DNA from: Cupriavidus taiwanensis
Lineage (GTDB): Bacteria; Pseudomonadota; Gammaproteobacteria; Burkholderiales; Burkholderiaceae
Length of the DNA: 64,000 nt
NCBI RefSeq assembly: GCF_900249755.1
Contig: NZ_LT976854.1
Span: forward strand, 308,334 to 372,333
Direction of reading: 5' to 3'
Of this stretch, positions 9,726 through 17,551 are shown in pieces (the first letter of the stretch is position 1; every line of letters begins with the position of its first letter). The notes below the pieces were generated by a model. It saw nothing but the letters and a program-made list of their open reading frames with translations, searched no databases and was not told the DNA's origin. The position numbers were made by a program, and so were the translations under genes.

Positions 9726-11263
9726 GGCCGGGCTCCGTCGGCGGAACCGGCGGGCGCCACCGATGACAACACCGCCGCCCCGTCTCGATCCAGGTGAAAG
9801 CGGAACCGGATACGGTCGCCGGGCTTGAATCCCTTCGGCATGCCGGATGCGGGGGCGGCGAAGTCCATGGTCATGGCGCCCCACTGGACCGACGGGATCG
9901 GCCCGTGGGAAATCGTCATGCTGTCCGCGCTGACCGCTTCCACGCGTCCGGTGCCCTCGTGCTCCTGCGCTGCGGCGGCTGCCGGCGCGGCCGGCGCCGC
10001 GGCCATGCGCTGCGCGGTACCGCGCAGGCTGGCTTCGGAATCGAGCAGGAACTGGCCGGATACCACCACCTTCTGTCCGGCCCGGAGGCCCTCGAGCACT
10101 TCGGTCTGCCCGCCGGAGGCTGCGCCTGTCCTGACCTCGACGGGGCTGAAGCCGCCCGGGCCCGTTTCCACCATCACGATCGTGCGCGTTCCGGTGCGGA
10201 TCAGCGACTCGGTCGGGACAAGCAGCCGGTCCGGGCCGGGTGCGGCATCGAAGCGCGCAGTGACGAACATGCCCGGCAGCAATTGGCGGCGCTGGTTCTG
10301 CAGTTCCACCCGCACCTTGACCGTGCGGGTGCTGGCGTTGATGTCCGGCAGAATGGCATCGACCTTGCCGGCCAGCGGTTGTCCGGGCAGTGCGGCGGCG
10401 ACCACGGATACCGCCTGTCCGGGCCGCAGCTGTGCGACATGGGTCTCCGGTACTTCCGCCAGCACCCATACCGTCGCCAGGCTGGCAAGGCGAAAGAGCG
10501 TTGTGCCCGGCGACACCGTCATGCCGTCGCGCGCGCCGATCTCGGTGACGATGCCGTCGACGGTGCTGGTGACGGCAAGCCGCGGCTGCAGCTTGCCGGT
10601 GTCCTGCACCAGCCGGATGTGGCTGTCGGTCATGCCGGCCTGCCGCATGCGGGCCACGGCGGCCTCGCGCAGATCGCCCTGCAGGCCTGCGCCCAGGCGG
10701 ACCACCGCCAAATATTCCTCCTGCGCGGTGACCCATTCCGGCGAGTAGATCTGCGCCAGCGGCTGGCCCCGGCGAACCGGGTCCAGCGTCGTCCTGACAT
10801 ACGCCCGCTCGACGAACCCGGTGGTGCGGGCCTGCAGCACTTCGATGCCGCGTTCGTTGATCGCCACATTGCCGGGAACTTCGAGTGTCGATGCCAGCCG
10901 GCCCGCCTTCACCTCTGCCGTGCGAACGCCGAGGTTCTGCGCCACGCGGCTGTCAATGGTCACGGTCGCGCCGTCACCGGCTTGCTCGTACACCGGAGAC
11001 AGCGGCATATCCATGAAGGGTGACTTGCCGGGCTTGTCAAAGCGCTGGCCCGGCACCATCGGGTCATGCCAGTAGAGGATGCGCTTGCCCGTGCCCGGAT
11101 CGATATCGCCGGCCTTCAGGTTCGCTCCAGCGGTGCCACGGGCGGGTGCGTCCGACGCGGCGCCATGCCGGCTCCCCTGTTGATGGCCGAGATAGTAGGA
11201 ACCGCCCGCGCCAGCCAGCACGAGAAGGACCGCCGCGGTCCGTGCAATGGTGGACTTCTTCAT
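9722..11263 (-). CDS. cusB: Membrane fusion protein CusB with C-terminal CusF domain
   Basis: 513 residues. There is an N-terminal anchor/signal (8-25), then a heavy-metal-binding segment ([17 protein letters not shown], 64-80) typical of CusB. Barrel-sandwich, beta-barrel and membrane-proximal domains run to about 420. After an Ala/Pro linker (422-433) a complete CusF-like domain follows at about 436-505, with H453, W461, M464 and M466: the full E. coli CusF ligand set, including the Trp. The protein bridges CusA and CusC in the periplasm and here carries its own chaperone domain. It overlaps both neighbours by 4 bases. Confidence 0.92.
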   Translation of the reverse strand: MKKSTIARTAAVLLVLAGAGGSYYLGHQQGSRHGAASDAPARGTAGANLKAGDIDPGTGKRILYWHDPMVPGQRFDKPGKSPFMDMPLSPVYEQAGDGATVTIDSRVAQNLGVRTAEVKAGRLASTLEVPGNVAINERGIEVLQARTTGFVERAYVRTTLDPVRRGQPLAQIYSPEWVTAQEEYLAVVRLGAGLQGDLREAAVARMRQAGMTDSHIRLVQDTGKLQPRLAVTSTVDGIVTEIGARDGMTVSPGTTLFRLASLATVWVLAEVPETHVAQLRPGQAVSVVAAALPGQPLAGKVDAILPDINASTRTVKVRVELQNQRRQLLPGMFVTARFDAAPGPDRLLVPTESLIRTGTRTIVMVETGPGGFSPVEVRTGAASGGQTEVLEGLRAGQKVVVSGQFLLDSEASLRGTAQRMAAAPAAPAAAAAQEHEGTGRVEAVSADSMTISHGPIPSVQWGAMTMDFAAPASGMPKGFKPGDRIRFRFHLDRDGAAVLSSVAPAGSADGARP

Positions 11264-12564
11264 GGTTGAACCCCTTGCGGCGGCATCGCTTGCGCGGCTG
11301 TCTGTAATGGCATCAGGTACGTCAGCTCGGCCCAGAGCCTGGCGGTAGCGGCCTCCAGCCTGAGTTGTTCGAGCGAGAGATTGAGCGCCTTGCGGCTCGC
11401 GTCAGCGACCGCGGTCAGGGTGCCGGCGCCAGTGCGATAGTCAGTCAGGGCCGCCTCGGTTTGCGCCTTCGCCAGGGGCAAGGTGGTATTCCGGTATCGC
11501 TCCAGGCGGGACTGGCCGAGTTGCAGTTCAGCCTGCCTGGCGCGAAGCAGTCCGACCAGGCCACGGCGCACCGATTCGGCTTGCGCCCGCGCCGCACCGG
11601 CCTGCGCGAGTTTCGCGGCCAGCTCGCGGTCCTGGCGATCCTTCTGATCCCAGGGCACCGGCAGCGAGACATTGAGCGATACCATGTTCGAGTACGCGGG
11701 ACCGCGCTGGCTGTACATCAGCTCGACGCTGACATCCGGCACCTTGTTCTCGCGCGCGACGCGGCTTTCCGCCTCGGCCACGCCCGCCTGCGCCTGCGCG
11801 GCCGCGACGTCGGGCAATTGCGCACCGGCGGCGTCCAGGTCATCGAGCCAGGCCGGGGCCTGGAGCGGGGGCCGTTCGGCCAGCGGCAACGCTGCGGCGT
11901 CGCCGATCCATCTGCGCAGCATCGCCCGGGACGAGGCAACCGCGGCGCGCGCTTCGTCTTCGCGATCCTGCAGTTGCTGCCATTCGATCCGCGCGGCCAG
12001 GATATCGGCGCGGGAACCGCGGTTGCCGCGATAGGCCGCCTGTGCCGCATCGATCAGCAGTTTGACGGATTGCGCCTGTTCGGCGAGCAGCGCGTGCGCA
12101 CGTTCCGCGTACCAGCGGTCAAGCCATGCGGTGGCCGTGCCGCGCTGCACATTGGCCAGCGCCACCATCCGCTGGGCCTCGGCCGAAGAGGCCTCGGCCT
12201 CGAAGCGCTCGGCGCGGGCCTGGCGCTTCGCCGGCCGTGTGAATTCCTGCATCAGGCTGATCGACCGCATCGTCATCGAGTCCGTGCCGAGCGAGTACCG
12301 GTCCGGGCCGTTCGCCGGGACGTTGTTGACACCGACCTTCAGCACCGGGTCCGGCAACTGCTTGCCAGCCACGGCCATCTCGATGGCGGACTGGACCGCC
12401 GAGCGCGAGGTCTCGGCATCGGCCGAACGTGACGACGCAAGCGCGAGCGCCTCCTGCAAGGACAGCGCTGGCGCGGGCTGCGCCCATGCCGGGTGAATCA
12501 CGGCAGGCAGCGCAAGGGCGAGCGCCAGCCGGCGCCCGCACTGGGTGGATAAGCGCAAATGCAT
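11260..12564 (-). CDS. cusC: Outer-membrane efflux factor CusC/CzcC (TolC family)
   Basis: 434 residues from the ATG at 12564 (MHLRLSTQCGRRLALAL), chosen over a TTG at 12582 because GGAGG sits 4-5 bases upstream. A signal peptide ends near PAWAQ. The body is two repeats of the TolC/OEP fold, rich in long amphipathic Ala/Gln/Arg helices (for example the EARAAVASSRAMLRRW and LARQAELQLGQSRLERYR-type segments). It forms the outer-membrane exit duct for the CusCBA tripartite pump. There is no lipobox Cys directly after the signal. It overlaps cusB by 4 bases. Confidence 0.9.
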   Translation of the reverse strand: MHLRLSTQCGRRLALALALPAVIHPAWAQPAPALSLQEALALASSRSADAETSRSAVQSAIEMAVAGKQLPDPVLKVGVNNVPANGPDRYSLGTDSMTMRSISLMQEFTRPAKRQARAERFEAEASSAEAQRMVALANVQRGTATAWLDRWYAERAHALLAEQAQSVKLLIDAAQAAYRGNRGSRADILAARIEWQQLQDREDEARAAVASSRAMLRRWIGDAAALPLAERPPLQAPAWLDDLDAAGAQLPDVAAAQAQAGVAEAESRVARENKVPDVSVELMYSQRGPAYSNMVSLNVSLPVPWDQKDRQDRELAAKLAQAGAARAQAESVRRGLVGLLRARQAELQLGQSRLERYRNTTLPLAKAQTEAALTDYRTGAGTLTAVADASRKALNLSLEQLRLEAATARLWAELTYLMPLQTAAQAMPPQGVQP

Positions 12565-12636
12565 AAAGCCTCCGCAAGGCAACGACCGCCCTGGCGACGA
12601 TGGCTCAGGGCACGATAGCTGGCGTTGCTGCGGAGG

Positions 12637-13089
12637 CTACGTTCGGAAACAGCAGTTGAGGATGGGAAGGGGGCGTGGCGGCGCCCGGGGAATCGCGTCG
12701 CCGGGCGTGGCTATGCGATGCGCGAGTACCGGTGTCGGCGCGGGCACCACGACATTGACCAGTACCGGATGGAAGGCGGGAATCTGTGGCGTTGCATGGT
12801 CGGCCGACTTGGAGCCGAGCTGGCAGTGCTCCTGGCAAAGCCCGTCATGCACGGCCGGCCCGGCGTCTTCCTTGGCCATGTCGGGGCAAGCTTCGGTCAT
12901 GCCTGCCATTTCTTGCGTCGGCTCCAGCGCATAGCGGCTGCCGTCGCAGGCATACGCCGCCGCTGCCAGTTGCACTGTCAGGAAAGCGCTCAGCAGGAAG
13001 GCGGCAAGCCAGAGCCGACGGAAAGTAGTACGCACGAGAGATGCCCGGGGTTGGCGGGAATGGTAGCAGCGTTTGGCGTGTAGCGGCAT
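12637..13089 (-). CDS. cusD: Cys/His-rich small periplasmic protein heading the cus operon (CusD/CopL-like)
   Basis: Up to 150 residues. The ATG at 13089 gives a long N-terminus, and a GTG at 13035 would give VRTTFRRLWLAAFLLSAF directly as a signal peptide and may be the true start. The mature part has Cys, His and Met clusters (ACDGSRY, EMAGMTEACPDMAKED, HDGLCQEHCQLGS) that suit metal sensing or binding, and it ends in NCCFRT. Small proteins of this kind precede cusC, copA or czcC in other heavy-metal bacteria (CusD, CopL, CzcI). It is 72 bases before cusC and co-directional. A role in metal-dependent regulation is inferred by position. Confidence 0.65.
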   Translation of the reverse strand: MPLHAKRCYHSRQPRASLVRTTFRRLWLAAFLLSAFLTVQLAAAAYACDGSRYALEPTQEMAGMTEACPDMAKEDAGPAVHDGLCQEHCQLGSKSADHATPQIPAFHPVLVNVVVPAPTPVLAHRIATPGDAIPRAPPRPLPILNCCFRT

Positions 13090-13464
13090 AGGCTGGTTGG
13101 GGGCATCTTGCAGTCATCTGCCCCATCATTGCCGCGTGACTCTTCCGGCTGCTGGCAACCTCAAAGACTCGACAGACAACTCGCGTCAGCTTACCGGGAT
13201 GTAATCGATGCGTAACGTCCTGGTCAGGAATAGGCCCATACCATCGGTTTGCCGGGCGGGCGCCTTGCCGAAGGCGCCCTGTTGTTTGGTGTCCGGACCC
13301 ATACTGGACCCGGGGGCGTCCGAGGGTGGTTCTATTCGATATCAGGGGTCAGACGTAGTGATGAAGTTTCTTTTCGCGGCAGCATTGCTTCCCATTGGCG
13401 TCACGACGCCTCCGGCCTTACCGTTCGCGGTGGTGTATGCGTCGGCCAAAAGGTCAGGCGCGAG
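13090..13464. other. Divergent control region of cus operon and cytochrome c gene
   Basis: 375 bases without a convincing gene. TTAC at 13191-13194 and GTAA at 13201-13204 form an inverted repeat with a 6-base spacer, about 100 bases before cusD. This is the general shape of CusR/CopR-type response-regulator boxes, but no two-component genes are in the window. A perfect 9-bp hairpin follows at 13258-13279. A 35-codon hydrophobic frame at 13361-13468 looks like a stray signal-peptide-like stretch and is not called. Confidence 0.4.
13258..13279 (+). terminator. Hairpin in the leader of the cytochrome c gene
   Basis: GGGCGCCTT pairs perfectly with AAGGCGCCC around a GCCG loop, followed by TGTTGTTT. 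It could be an intrinsic terminator or attenuator in the transcript reading towards the cytochrome gene, 186 bases upstream of its start. The U-tract is weak. Confidence 0.4.
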
Positions 13465-13986
13465 ATGAACAGATCAGGCAAGCCACGCTGGCGGATCGTC
13501 GCGCTGCTCGTGCTTGGCGCGGCGATTGCCACCGCCGTTGCACTGCAGACCAGGCGGTATCTCGATACCCCCGCCGATGCCGGCAAGACAGGCGATATAC
13601 GGCGGCTGCGCATCGATGCCACCGATGCGGCCAGCGTCGCGCAGGGTCGCAAGATCTACGCACAGCAATGCGCCGCATGCCATGGCGCCAACCTGGAAGG
13701 CCAGCCCAACTGGCGCGAGCGGCTGCCGAACGGCCGGATGCCGGCGCCTCCGCATGATGCGTCCGGCCATACCTGGCATCATCCCGACGCCGTGCTATTC
13801 GCGATTACCAAGGATGGGCTGGTAGCCGGGGTGACGGCTCCGGAAGGGTATGTCAGTGACATGCCGGCATTCGGGCAATCGCTGTCTGACCAGGATATTG
13901 TTGCCGTGCTGGCGTATATCAAAAGTACCTGGCCACCAAAAATCGTGGCGGCGCAGCGCGAGGTGACGCAAGCGCAAGACCGTTGA
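13465..13986 (+). CDS. Membrane-anchored class I c-type cytochrome
   Basis: 173 residues from the ATG at 13465 (MNRSGKPRWRIVALLVLG); the frame is open further upstream without a start signal. One N-terminal TM anchor (11-28) precedes a single cytochrome c domain with the haem motif CAACH at 69-73 and probable distal ligand M133 (SDMPAFG). A His-rich segment (SGHTWHHPD) lies between. It faces the periplasm and transfers electrons. Similar monohaem cytochromes accompany copper-resistance loci in beta-proteobacteria, and here it diverges from the cus operon. Its redox partner is unknown. Confidence 0.85.
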   Translation: MNRSGKPRWRIVALLVLGAAIATAVALQTRRYLDTPADAGKTGDIRRLRIDATDAASVAQGRKIYAQQCAACHGANLEGQPNWRERLPNGRMPAPPHDASGHTWHHPDAVLFAITKDGLVAGVTAPEGYVSDMPAFGQSLSDQDIVAVLAYIKSTWPPKIVAAQREVTQAQDR

Positions 13987-14039
13987 TGTCCGTCGGCAGC
14001 AAGGCGACGAGCTGACCAGTGCGATCTCCTGTCAGTGGC

Positions 14040-15218
14040 TCAGTGGTGCAGCATGGGATAAGCGGCCAGGCCGATCAATGCGGCACCGGTGATGATGACC
14101 GGCTCAGGCAGCTTCTTGAACTTCAGCAGCAGTGCGACCGTCACCAGCGCCAGCAGCAGGGTGGGGCCATCGACGATCGAGCGTTTGGCCAGCACGATCA
14201 CGGCCCCGGCAATGGCGCCAATCGCCGCCGCCGTGACGCCGTCGACAAACGCGAGAATGGCGGGAAGCTTCCCGTATTTCTTGAAATATGGGGCGGGCAG
14301 TACCGTGAACAGGTAGCACGGCAGGAAGGTAGCCAATGCCGCCACACAGGCCCCGGGCAGTCCGGCTACCAGGTAACCGATGAATCCCACCGTGATGACC
14401 ACCGGGCCGGGCGTGATCATGGCGACGGCCACCGCATCGACGAATTGCTTTTCTGTGAGCCAGTGGTATTCCGTTACCACCCCGCCGTAGAGAAACGGCA
14501 CGATCGCAAGACCCGAGCCGAATACAAAGGCGCCCGCCTTGGCAAAGAACACGCCGATCTGTGACAGCAGCGGCCAGTCGAGCGCGCTGAACAGCCCACT
14601 TGCGGCCGGCAGCTGCGTGGCCGCCAGCGCATTGGCGCCGCTTTGGCGCAACCACTTCGGCGGTGCGCGCCAGAACCAGACCAGTACGCCGGCGGCGAGA
14701 AACAGCCAGGCGATCTCCGATTCCGTGATCACGGTCACGGCGGCCAGCGTCAGGTAGATCGCCCACAACAGTTTGTCGCGGCCCACGCTCTTGGTGGTCA
14801 GCTTATAGGCGCTGATGGCAATGATGCCGATGACGGCGGCGCCCACCCCATAGAACACCGATTGCATCCAGGTCAGTCCGCCAAAGCGGATATAAGCCCA
14901 GCCCAATCCCAGCACCATGAGAAACGACGGCAGCACGAATGCCAGACCAACCAGCGTTGCGCCGCGAATGCGGTAATGCACGTAGCCGAGATAGATGGCG
15001 AGTTGCGCGGCCAGCGGGCCTGGTGCCAGTTGCGCCAGCGCAAGCCCTTCCTTGTAGTCGCCATCGGTGATCCAGCCACGCCGCTCCACCAGGTCGCGGT
15101 GCATATAGCCGGCCAGGGCTACCGGGCCGCCGAAGCCAAAGGTCCCCAGGCGGAGGAAATAGGCCACCAGCTGCCAGAGGGTATAGGCGGGATGGTCCGG
15201 GGCTTGCTGTGGTGCCAT
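14040..15218 (-). CDS. chrA: Chromate transporter ChrA (two-domain, CHR family)
   Basis: 392 residues, about 10-12 TM segments in two homologous halves, each starting with a Phe/Gly-rich helix: FLRLGTFGFGGPVALAG in the first half and FFAKAGAFVFGSGLAIVPF in the second. Each half also carries a conserved proline/glycine motif (LAQLAPGPLAAQLA and AMITPGPVVITVGF). This duplicated layout is the long-chain CHR family, which expels chromate from the cytoplasm. No chrB regulator is adjacent. The gene ends 54 bases from the cytochrome stop and converges on it. Confidence 0.9.
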   Translation of the reverse strand: MAPQQAPDHPAYTLWQLVAYFLRLGTFGFGGPVALAGYMHRDLVERRGWITDGDYKEGLALAQLAPGPLAAQLAIYLGYVHYRIRGATLVGLAFVLPSFLMVLGLGWAYIRFGGLTWMQSVFYGVGAAVIGIIAISAYKLTTKSVGRDKLLWAIYLTLAAVTVITESEIAWLFLAAGVLVWFWRAPPKWLRQSGANALAATQLPAASGLFSALDWPLLSQIGVFFAKAGAFVFGSGLAIVPFLYGGVVTEYHWLTEKQFVDAVAVAMITPGPVVITVGFIGYLVAGLPGACVAALATFLPCYLFTVLPAPYFKKYGKLPAILAFVDGVTAAAIGAIAGAVIVLAKRSIVDGPTLLLALVTVALLLKFKKLPEPVIITGAALIGLAAYPMLHH

Positions 15219-15539
15219 GGTTTTGGAAGGATCGATTCAGGGTCTTCAGATGCGCATGCGCGCGGTGGCACCGGTCATAGGAAGCGTGACGAGCCGCAGC
15301 GTCCAGGATGGAGTCGTTGCGGTCATGGGCGCATGGTAGAGGCCTGTAACGGGTATTTCAATGTTCTCACCACCAAGAAGCGGATGAGGGACCGGCCTCG
15401 GCCGGTCCAGCAGCTACGCGCTGGTCGAGCGCTATGGCGCCGCATTACCGTGGAAAGCACTGTCGGGCAGGTCGCGGAATGTATCGCCTGCTCGCGCGAA
15501 GACGGATCCGCGGCAGCGGCAGAGCCGGATGACGGGGTG
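15219..15539. other. Gene-free region upstream of chrA
   Basis: About 320 bases with no frame I would call. It contains a perfect 9-bp hairpin (GGACCGGCC / GGCCGGTCC, 15389-15408) without a U-tract. The frames to its right (around 15410-15535) look protein-like in places but have no start or family match, so a gene remnant is possible. The chrA promoter should lie in the left part; none was recognised. Confidence 0.35.
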
Positions 15540-15770
15540 TCATAACGACTCAGCCTCAGGCTGCAACGCCTCTGCTACCTGATCCACCTGCATCTTGATC
15601 ATCGCCAGCAGGCAATGGACGCCGTGGCATCCCTCGGATCGTTCGCTTTCCACTTCCAGCAGCGACAGCACGCTACCCAGGCCGGCCTGGATCCGGTCGA
15701 GCGATTCCAGGGTTTCTGCGGGAATGCCGACGAATATGGTTTCGTGCTGTGGATGGGGTTTCTCTTGCAT
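15540..15770 (-). CDS. DUF1484 family protein
   Basis: 76 residues from the ATG at 15770, preceded by an AGGAGA ribosome site (reverse strand of the TTCTCCT near 15775). The longer frame to 15956 has no start signal. The sequence is helical, with ESLDRIQAGLGSVLSLLEVE and the signature EGCHGVHCLLAMIKMQVD, which I recognise as DUF1484, a small protein family found mainly in Ralstonia and Cupriavidus. Its function is unknown; two cysteines in CHGVHC could bind metal. It is a single gene with a long upstream region. Confidence 0.75.
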   Translation of the reverse strand: MQEKPHPQHETIFVGIPAETLESLDRIQAGLGSVLSLLEVESERSEGCHGVHCLLAMIKMQVDQVAEALQPEAESL

Positions 15771-16134
15771 TGCGTTCTCCTGAAGAAGGTTGGGAGACCC
15801 GCCTGGTGCAAATGGTAGAGGGTGGCGGGCCTGACAGCGGGGGTCGCAATACCGGCTCTCTGACGAACACCGGCCAGCCTTATTGGCTGCCCCGCCCGGC
15901 CCGCCATGGTGAAGCGACGCGCGCGTGCGTGTGGGGATGGTCGCATGAGCGACCATCCGTCAGAGAGAATAGCGGGTTGCGACTCCCGATCACCGTTGTG
16001 TCGGTGATGGGCTTAGTTTTGCCTTTTCCGTGAGGGATGGCGATCAGACGATTCGCAATTTTTTGGGAGGCGTCGGGAAGGAGCCTTCGGCGGCAGGTCG
16101 GTTGGGGCTGCTGGTGAGACAGGCTTCCTGCTCC
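15771..16134. other. Long intergenic region with two hairpins
   Basis: No gene is credible here. It contains a perfect 10-bp stem at 15935-15958 (GGATGGTCGC, ATGA loop, GCGACCATCC). A second stem lies at 15989-16008 (ATCACCG / CGGTGAT with a 6-base loop), followed by GGGCTTAGTTTTGCC. The second could be a weak plus-strand terminator. Together they could be part of a small RNA or leader, but no family was recognised. Confidence 0.35.
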
Positions 16135-16165
16135 TTGACCTTTCCCTAGTAGGAAGGTCCACACT
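16135..16165 (+). promoter_or_regulatory. MerR/CueR-type metal-responsive promoter
   Basis: A -35 TTGACC at 16135-16140 is followed by a 19-base spacer and a -10 CACACT at 16160-16165. The spacer holds the inverted repeat GACCTT...AAGGTC centred on CCCTAGTAGG. The overlong 19-base spacer with a CCTT/AAGG palindrome between the hexamers is the hallmark of promoters activated by MerR-family sensors such as CueR. Only the plus orientation has a usable -10. No merR-type gene is in the window, so the regulator must act in trans. Confidence 0.6.
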
Positions 16166-16212
16166 ACCTTATACGGCTGGGGGAGCGGAGTGCCGTTCTG
16201 GCAACGCGGTCT

Positions 16213-16410
16213 ATGGAATCCAAACCGCTTTATGAACAAGTGTTTGACGTGTTCAGCACAGCCTACGAGGCCGCTGACTTCGGCTTGGCTAGCCAACTGC
16301 TGGCCGTGATCGAATTTGTCGCATGCCGTGATGATCGGCCAGATCTTAGCGAGCGTGCCTATCGACTGCTGGCCGAGCCAGCAGATGACGGCAGCGATAG
16401 ACGTCGCTAG
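16213..16410 (+). CDS. Small hypothetical protein behind MerR-type promoter
   Basis: 65 residues (MESKPLYEQVFDVFSTAYEA...). It is predicted mostly helical, acidic in the first two helices and basic at the end (SDRRR), with one cysteine. I do not recognise a family. The pattern of amphipathic helices (YEQVFDVFSTAYEAADFGLA, LLAVIEFV) looks like a real small protein. Support comes mainly from position: the MerR-type promoter at 16135-16165 would start transcription about 40 bases upstream of this ATG. The ribosome site is weak. Confidence 0.5.
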   Translation: MESKPLYEQVFDVFSTAYEAADFGLASQLLAVIEFVACRDDRPDLSERAYRLLAEPADDGSDRRR

Positions 16411-16560
16411 CCCATTCGCTACCAGCCTCGCCTGCAGCGCGATCGATGATTGAACCGCCCCCACAGCACCCGGCGATCTGGAGCGCAGTGGATAGAGTGT
16501 TGGTTGACAACCGCTAACGCCTACTCGTTGATCAGGCAGGCAGTGGTGTTACCTCGGCCG

Positions 16561-16600
16561 AGCGGCCGAGAGTCCGAACCACCGTAGGCCCCCTTTACGG
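16561..16600. repeat. Degenerate ~44-bp repeat, copy 2
   Basis: AGCGGCCGAGAG followed by AACCAC, CGTAG and TACGG blocks, as at 1196-1239. This copy lies immediately upstream of the ars promoter. Its identity is unknown. Confidence 0.35.
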
Positions 16601-16624
16601 CTCTTCCGTGTCACCAACTTGCGA

Positions 16625-16658
16625 TTGCAACCATTCTATCTTTCGACTATATTCGAAA
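16625..16658 (+). promoter_or_regulatory. ars promoter with overlapping ArsR operator
   Basis: A -35 TTGCAA (16625-16630), 17-base spacer and -10 TATATT (16648-16653) give a good sigma-70 promoter. The -10 is embedded in the perfect inverted repeat TTTCGA-CTATAT-TCGAAA at 16641-16658, which is the expected form and place of an ArsR repressor site. Predicted transcription start is about 16660, the first base of the arsR ATG. Confidence 0.7.
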
Positions 16659-16659
16659 C

Positions 16660-16989
16660 ATGGAAACAGATAACGCCCTCGAAGCGCTTGCCGCGCTTGC
16701 ACACGCCATCCGCCTGGCCGTCTTTCGCCTGCTCGTGCAGGCTGGCCCCGCAGGATTGCCAGCTGGCCGCATTGCCGAACTGATGGAGATGCCCGCGTCA
16801 TCGCTGTCATTCCACCTGAAGGAACTGCACCGCGCCGGCCTGCTGGCGAGCCGCCAGGAGGGCCGCTCAATCATCTACACGGCTCGCTTCGAGACCATGA
16901 ATGCCTTGCTGGGTTACCTCACAGAGAACTGTTGCGGCGGCGCGCCGTGTTCGCCGGTGTCCTCCTGTTCCGTCGCTACGGAGTCCTGA
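16660..16989 (+). CDS. arsR: ArsR/SmtB family arsenite-responsive repressor
   Basis: 109 residues. It is a winged helix-turn-helix protein with METDNALEALAALAHAIRLA at the start, recognition helix around MPASSLSFHLKELHRAGLL (44-62) and wing RQEGRSIIYT. It lacks the classic ELCVCDL metal site. Instead it has C91-C92, C97 and C103 near the C-terminus (ENCCGGAPC), like the Acidithiobacillus-type ArsR in which vicinal and nearby cysteines bind As(III). It represses the operon at the overlapping operator. The start matches the family N-terminus, yet no ribosome site can precede it because the promoter -10 is only 6 bases upstream. Confidence 0.9.
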   Translation: METDNALEALAALAHAIRLAVFRLLVQAGPAGLPAGRIAELMEMPASSLSFHLKELHRAGLLASRQEGRSIIYTARFETMNALLGYLTENCCGGAPCSPVSSCSVATES

Positions 16990-16992
16990 ACC

Positions 16993-17481
16993 ATGAAACG
17001 CTTCCACGTCCATGTCAGCGTGGCCGACCTGCCGGCCAGCATTCGCTACTACTCTGCCCTCTTCGCCGCGGACCCGACCGTCGTCCGGGACGACTACGCC
17101 AAGTGGGCGCTGGACGATCCGCGCGTGAACTTCGCCATTTCCAATCGCACGGAGACGCTGGGCGTGGACCATCTGGGCATCCAGGTGGAGACGGAGGACG
17201 AACTAGCCGAGATGCAGACGCGGCTGGCCAGCGCGGATTTGCCCATGCAGTCTCAGTCCGAGACCAGCTGCTGCTACGCAACCTCTAACAAGCACTGGTC
17301 AGTGGACCCCACGGGTATCGCCTGGGAATCGTTCCACACGCTCGGCAACGCGCCAACCTATGGCGAATCGCGTGATCGTAGCGCCGCAGCATCCGCGTGC
17401 TGCGCGCCAGTCCAGTTGAACGCCGCGCCGAAGCAACCCGCCAAGACCGCCTGCTGCACGCCGGGTTCCGGCTGCTGCTGA
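16993..17481 (+). CDS. arsI: ArsI/CadI family glyoxalase-fold arsenic resistance protein
   Basis: 162 residues, 3 bases after arsR. It has a vicinal-oxygen-chelate fold with probable Fe ligands H5 (or H7), H60 and E112 and a vicinal cysteine pair C93-C94, matching ArsI C-As lyases that cleave methylarsenite or other trivalent organoarsenicals. After residue 120 there is an unusual tail containing three more Cys-Cys pairs (136-137, 154-155, 161-162) separated by Ala/Pro/Lys-rich spacers. The tail may bind As(III) or other thiophilic metals. Organoarsenical lyase activity is inferred from the family; CadI-like cadmium function is an alternative. Confidence 0.85.
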   Translation: MKRFHVHVSVADLPASIRYYSALFAADPTVVRDDYAKWALDDPRVNFAISNRTETLGVDHLGIQVETEDELAEMQTRLASADLPMQSQSETSCCYATSNKHWSVDPTGIAWESFHTLGNAPTYGESRDRSAAASACCAPVQLNAAPKQPAKTACCTPGSGCC

Positions 17482-17551
17482 GTTTTTTGCTAACAAGCCT
17501 GCCCGTACCGATGCCTCGGGCGCGGAAGGCATCTGCTCCTCCCCTACGACC

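Noticed and set aside
13208..13468. 86-codon plus-strand frame before the cytochrome gene
   Set aside because: It runs through a perfect hairpin, has no family and no ribosome site, and only its end looks like a signal peptide.
15880..16464. 194-codon minus-strand frame
   Set aside because: It spans the MerR-type promoter and the hairpins, has no recognisable domain, and conflicts with the better 65-residue plus-strand frame.
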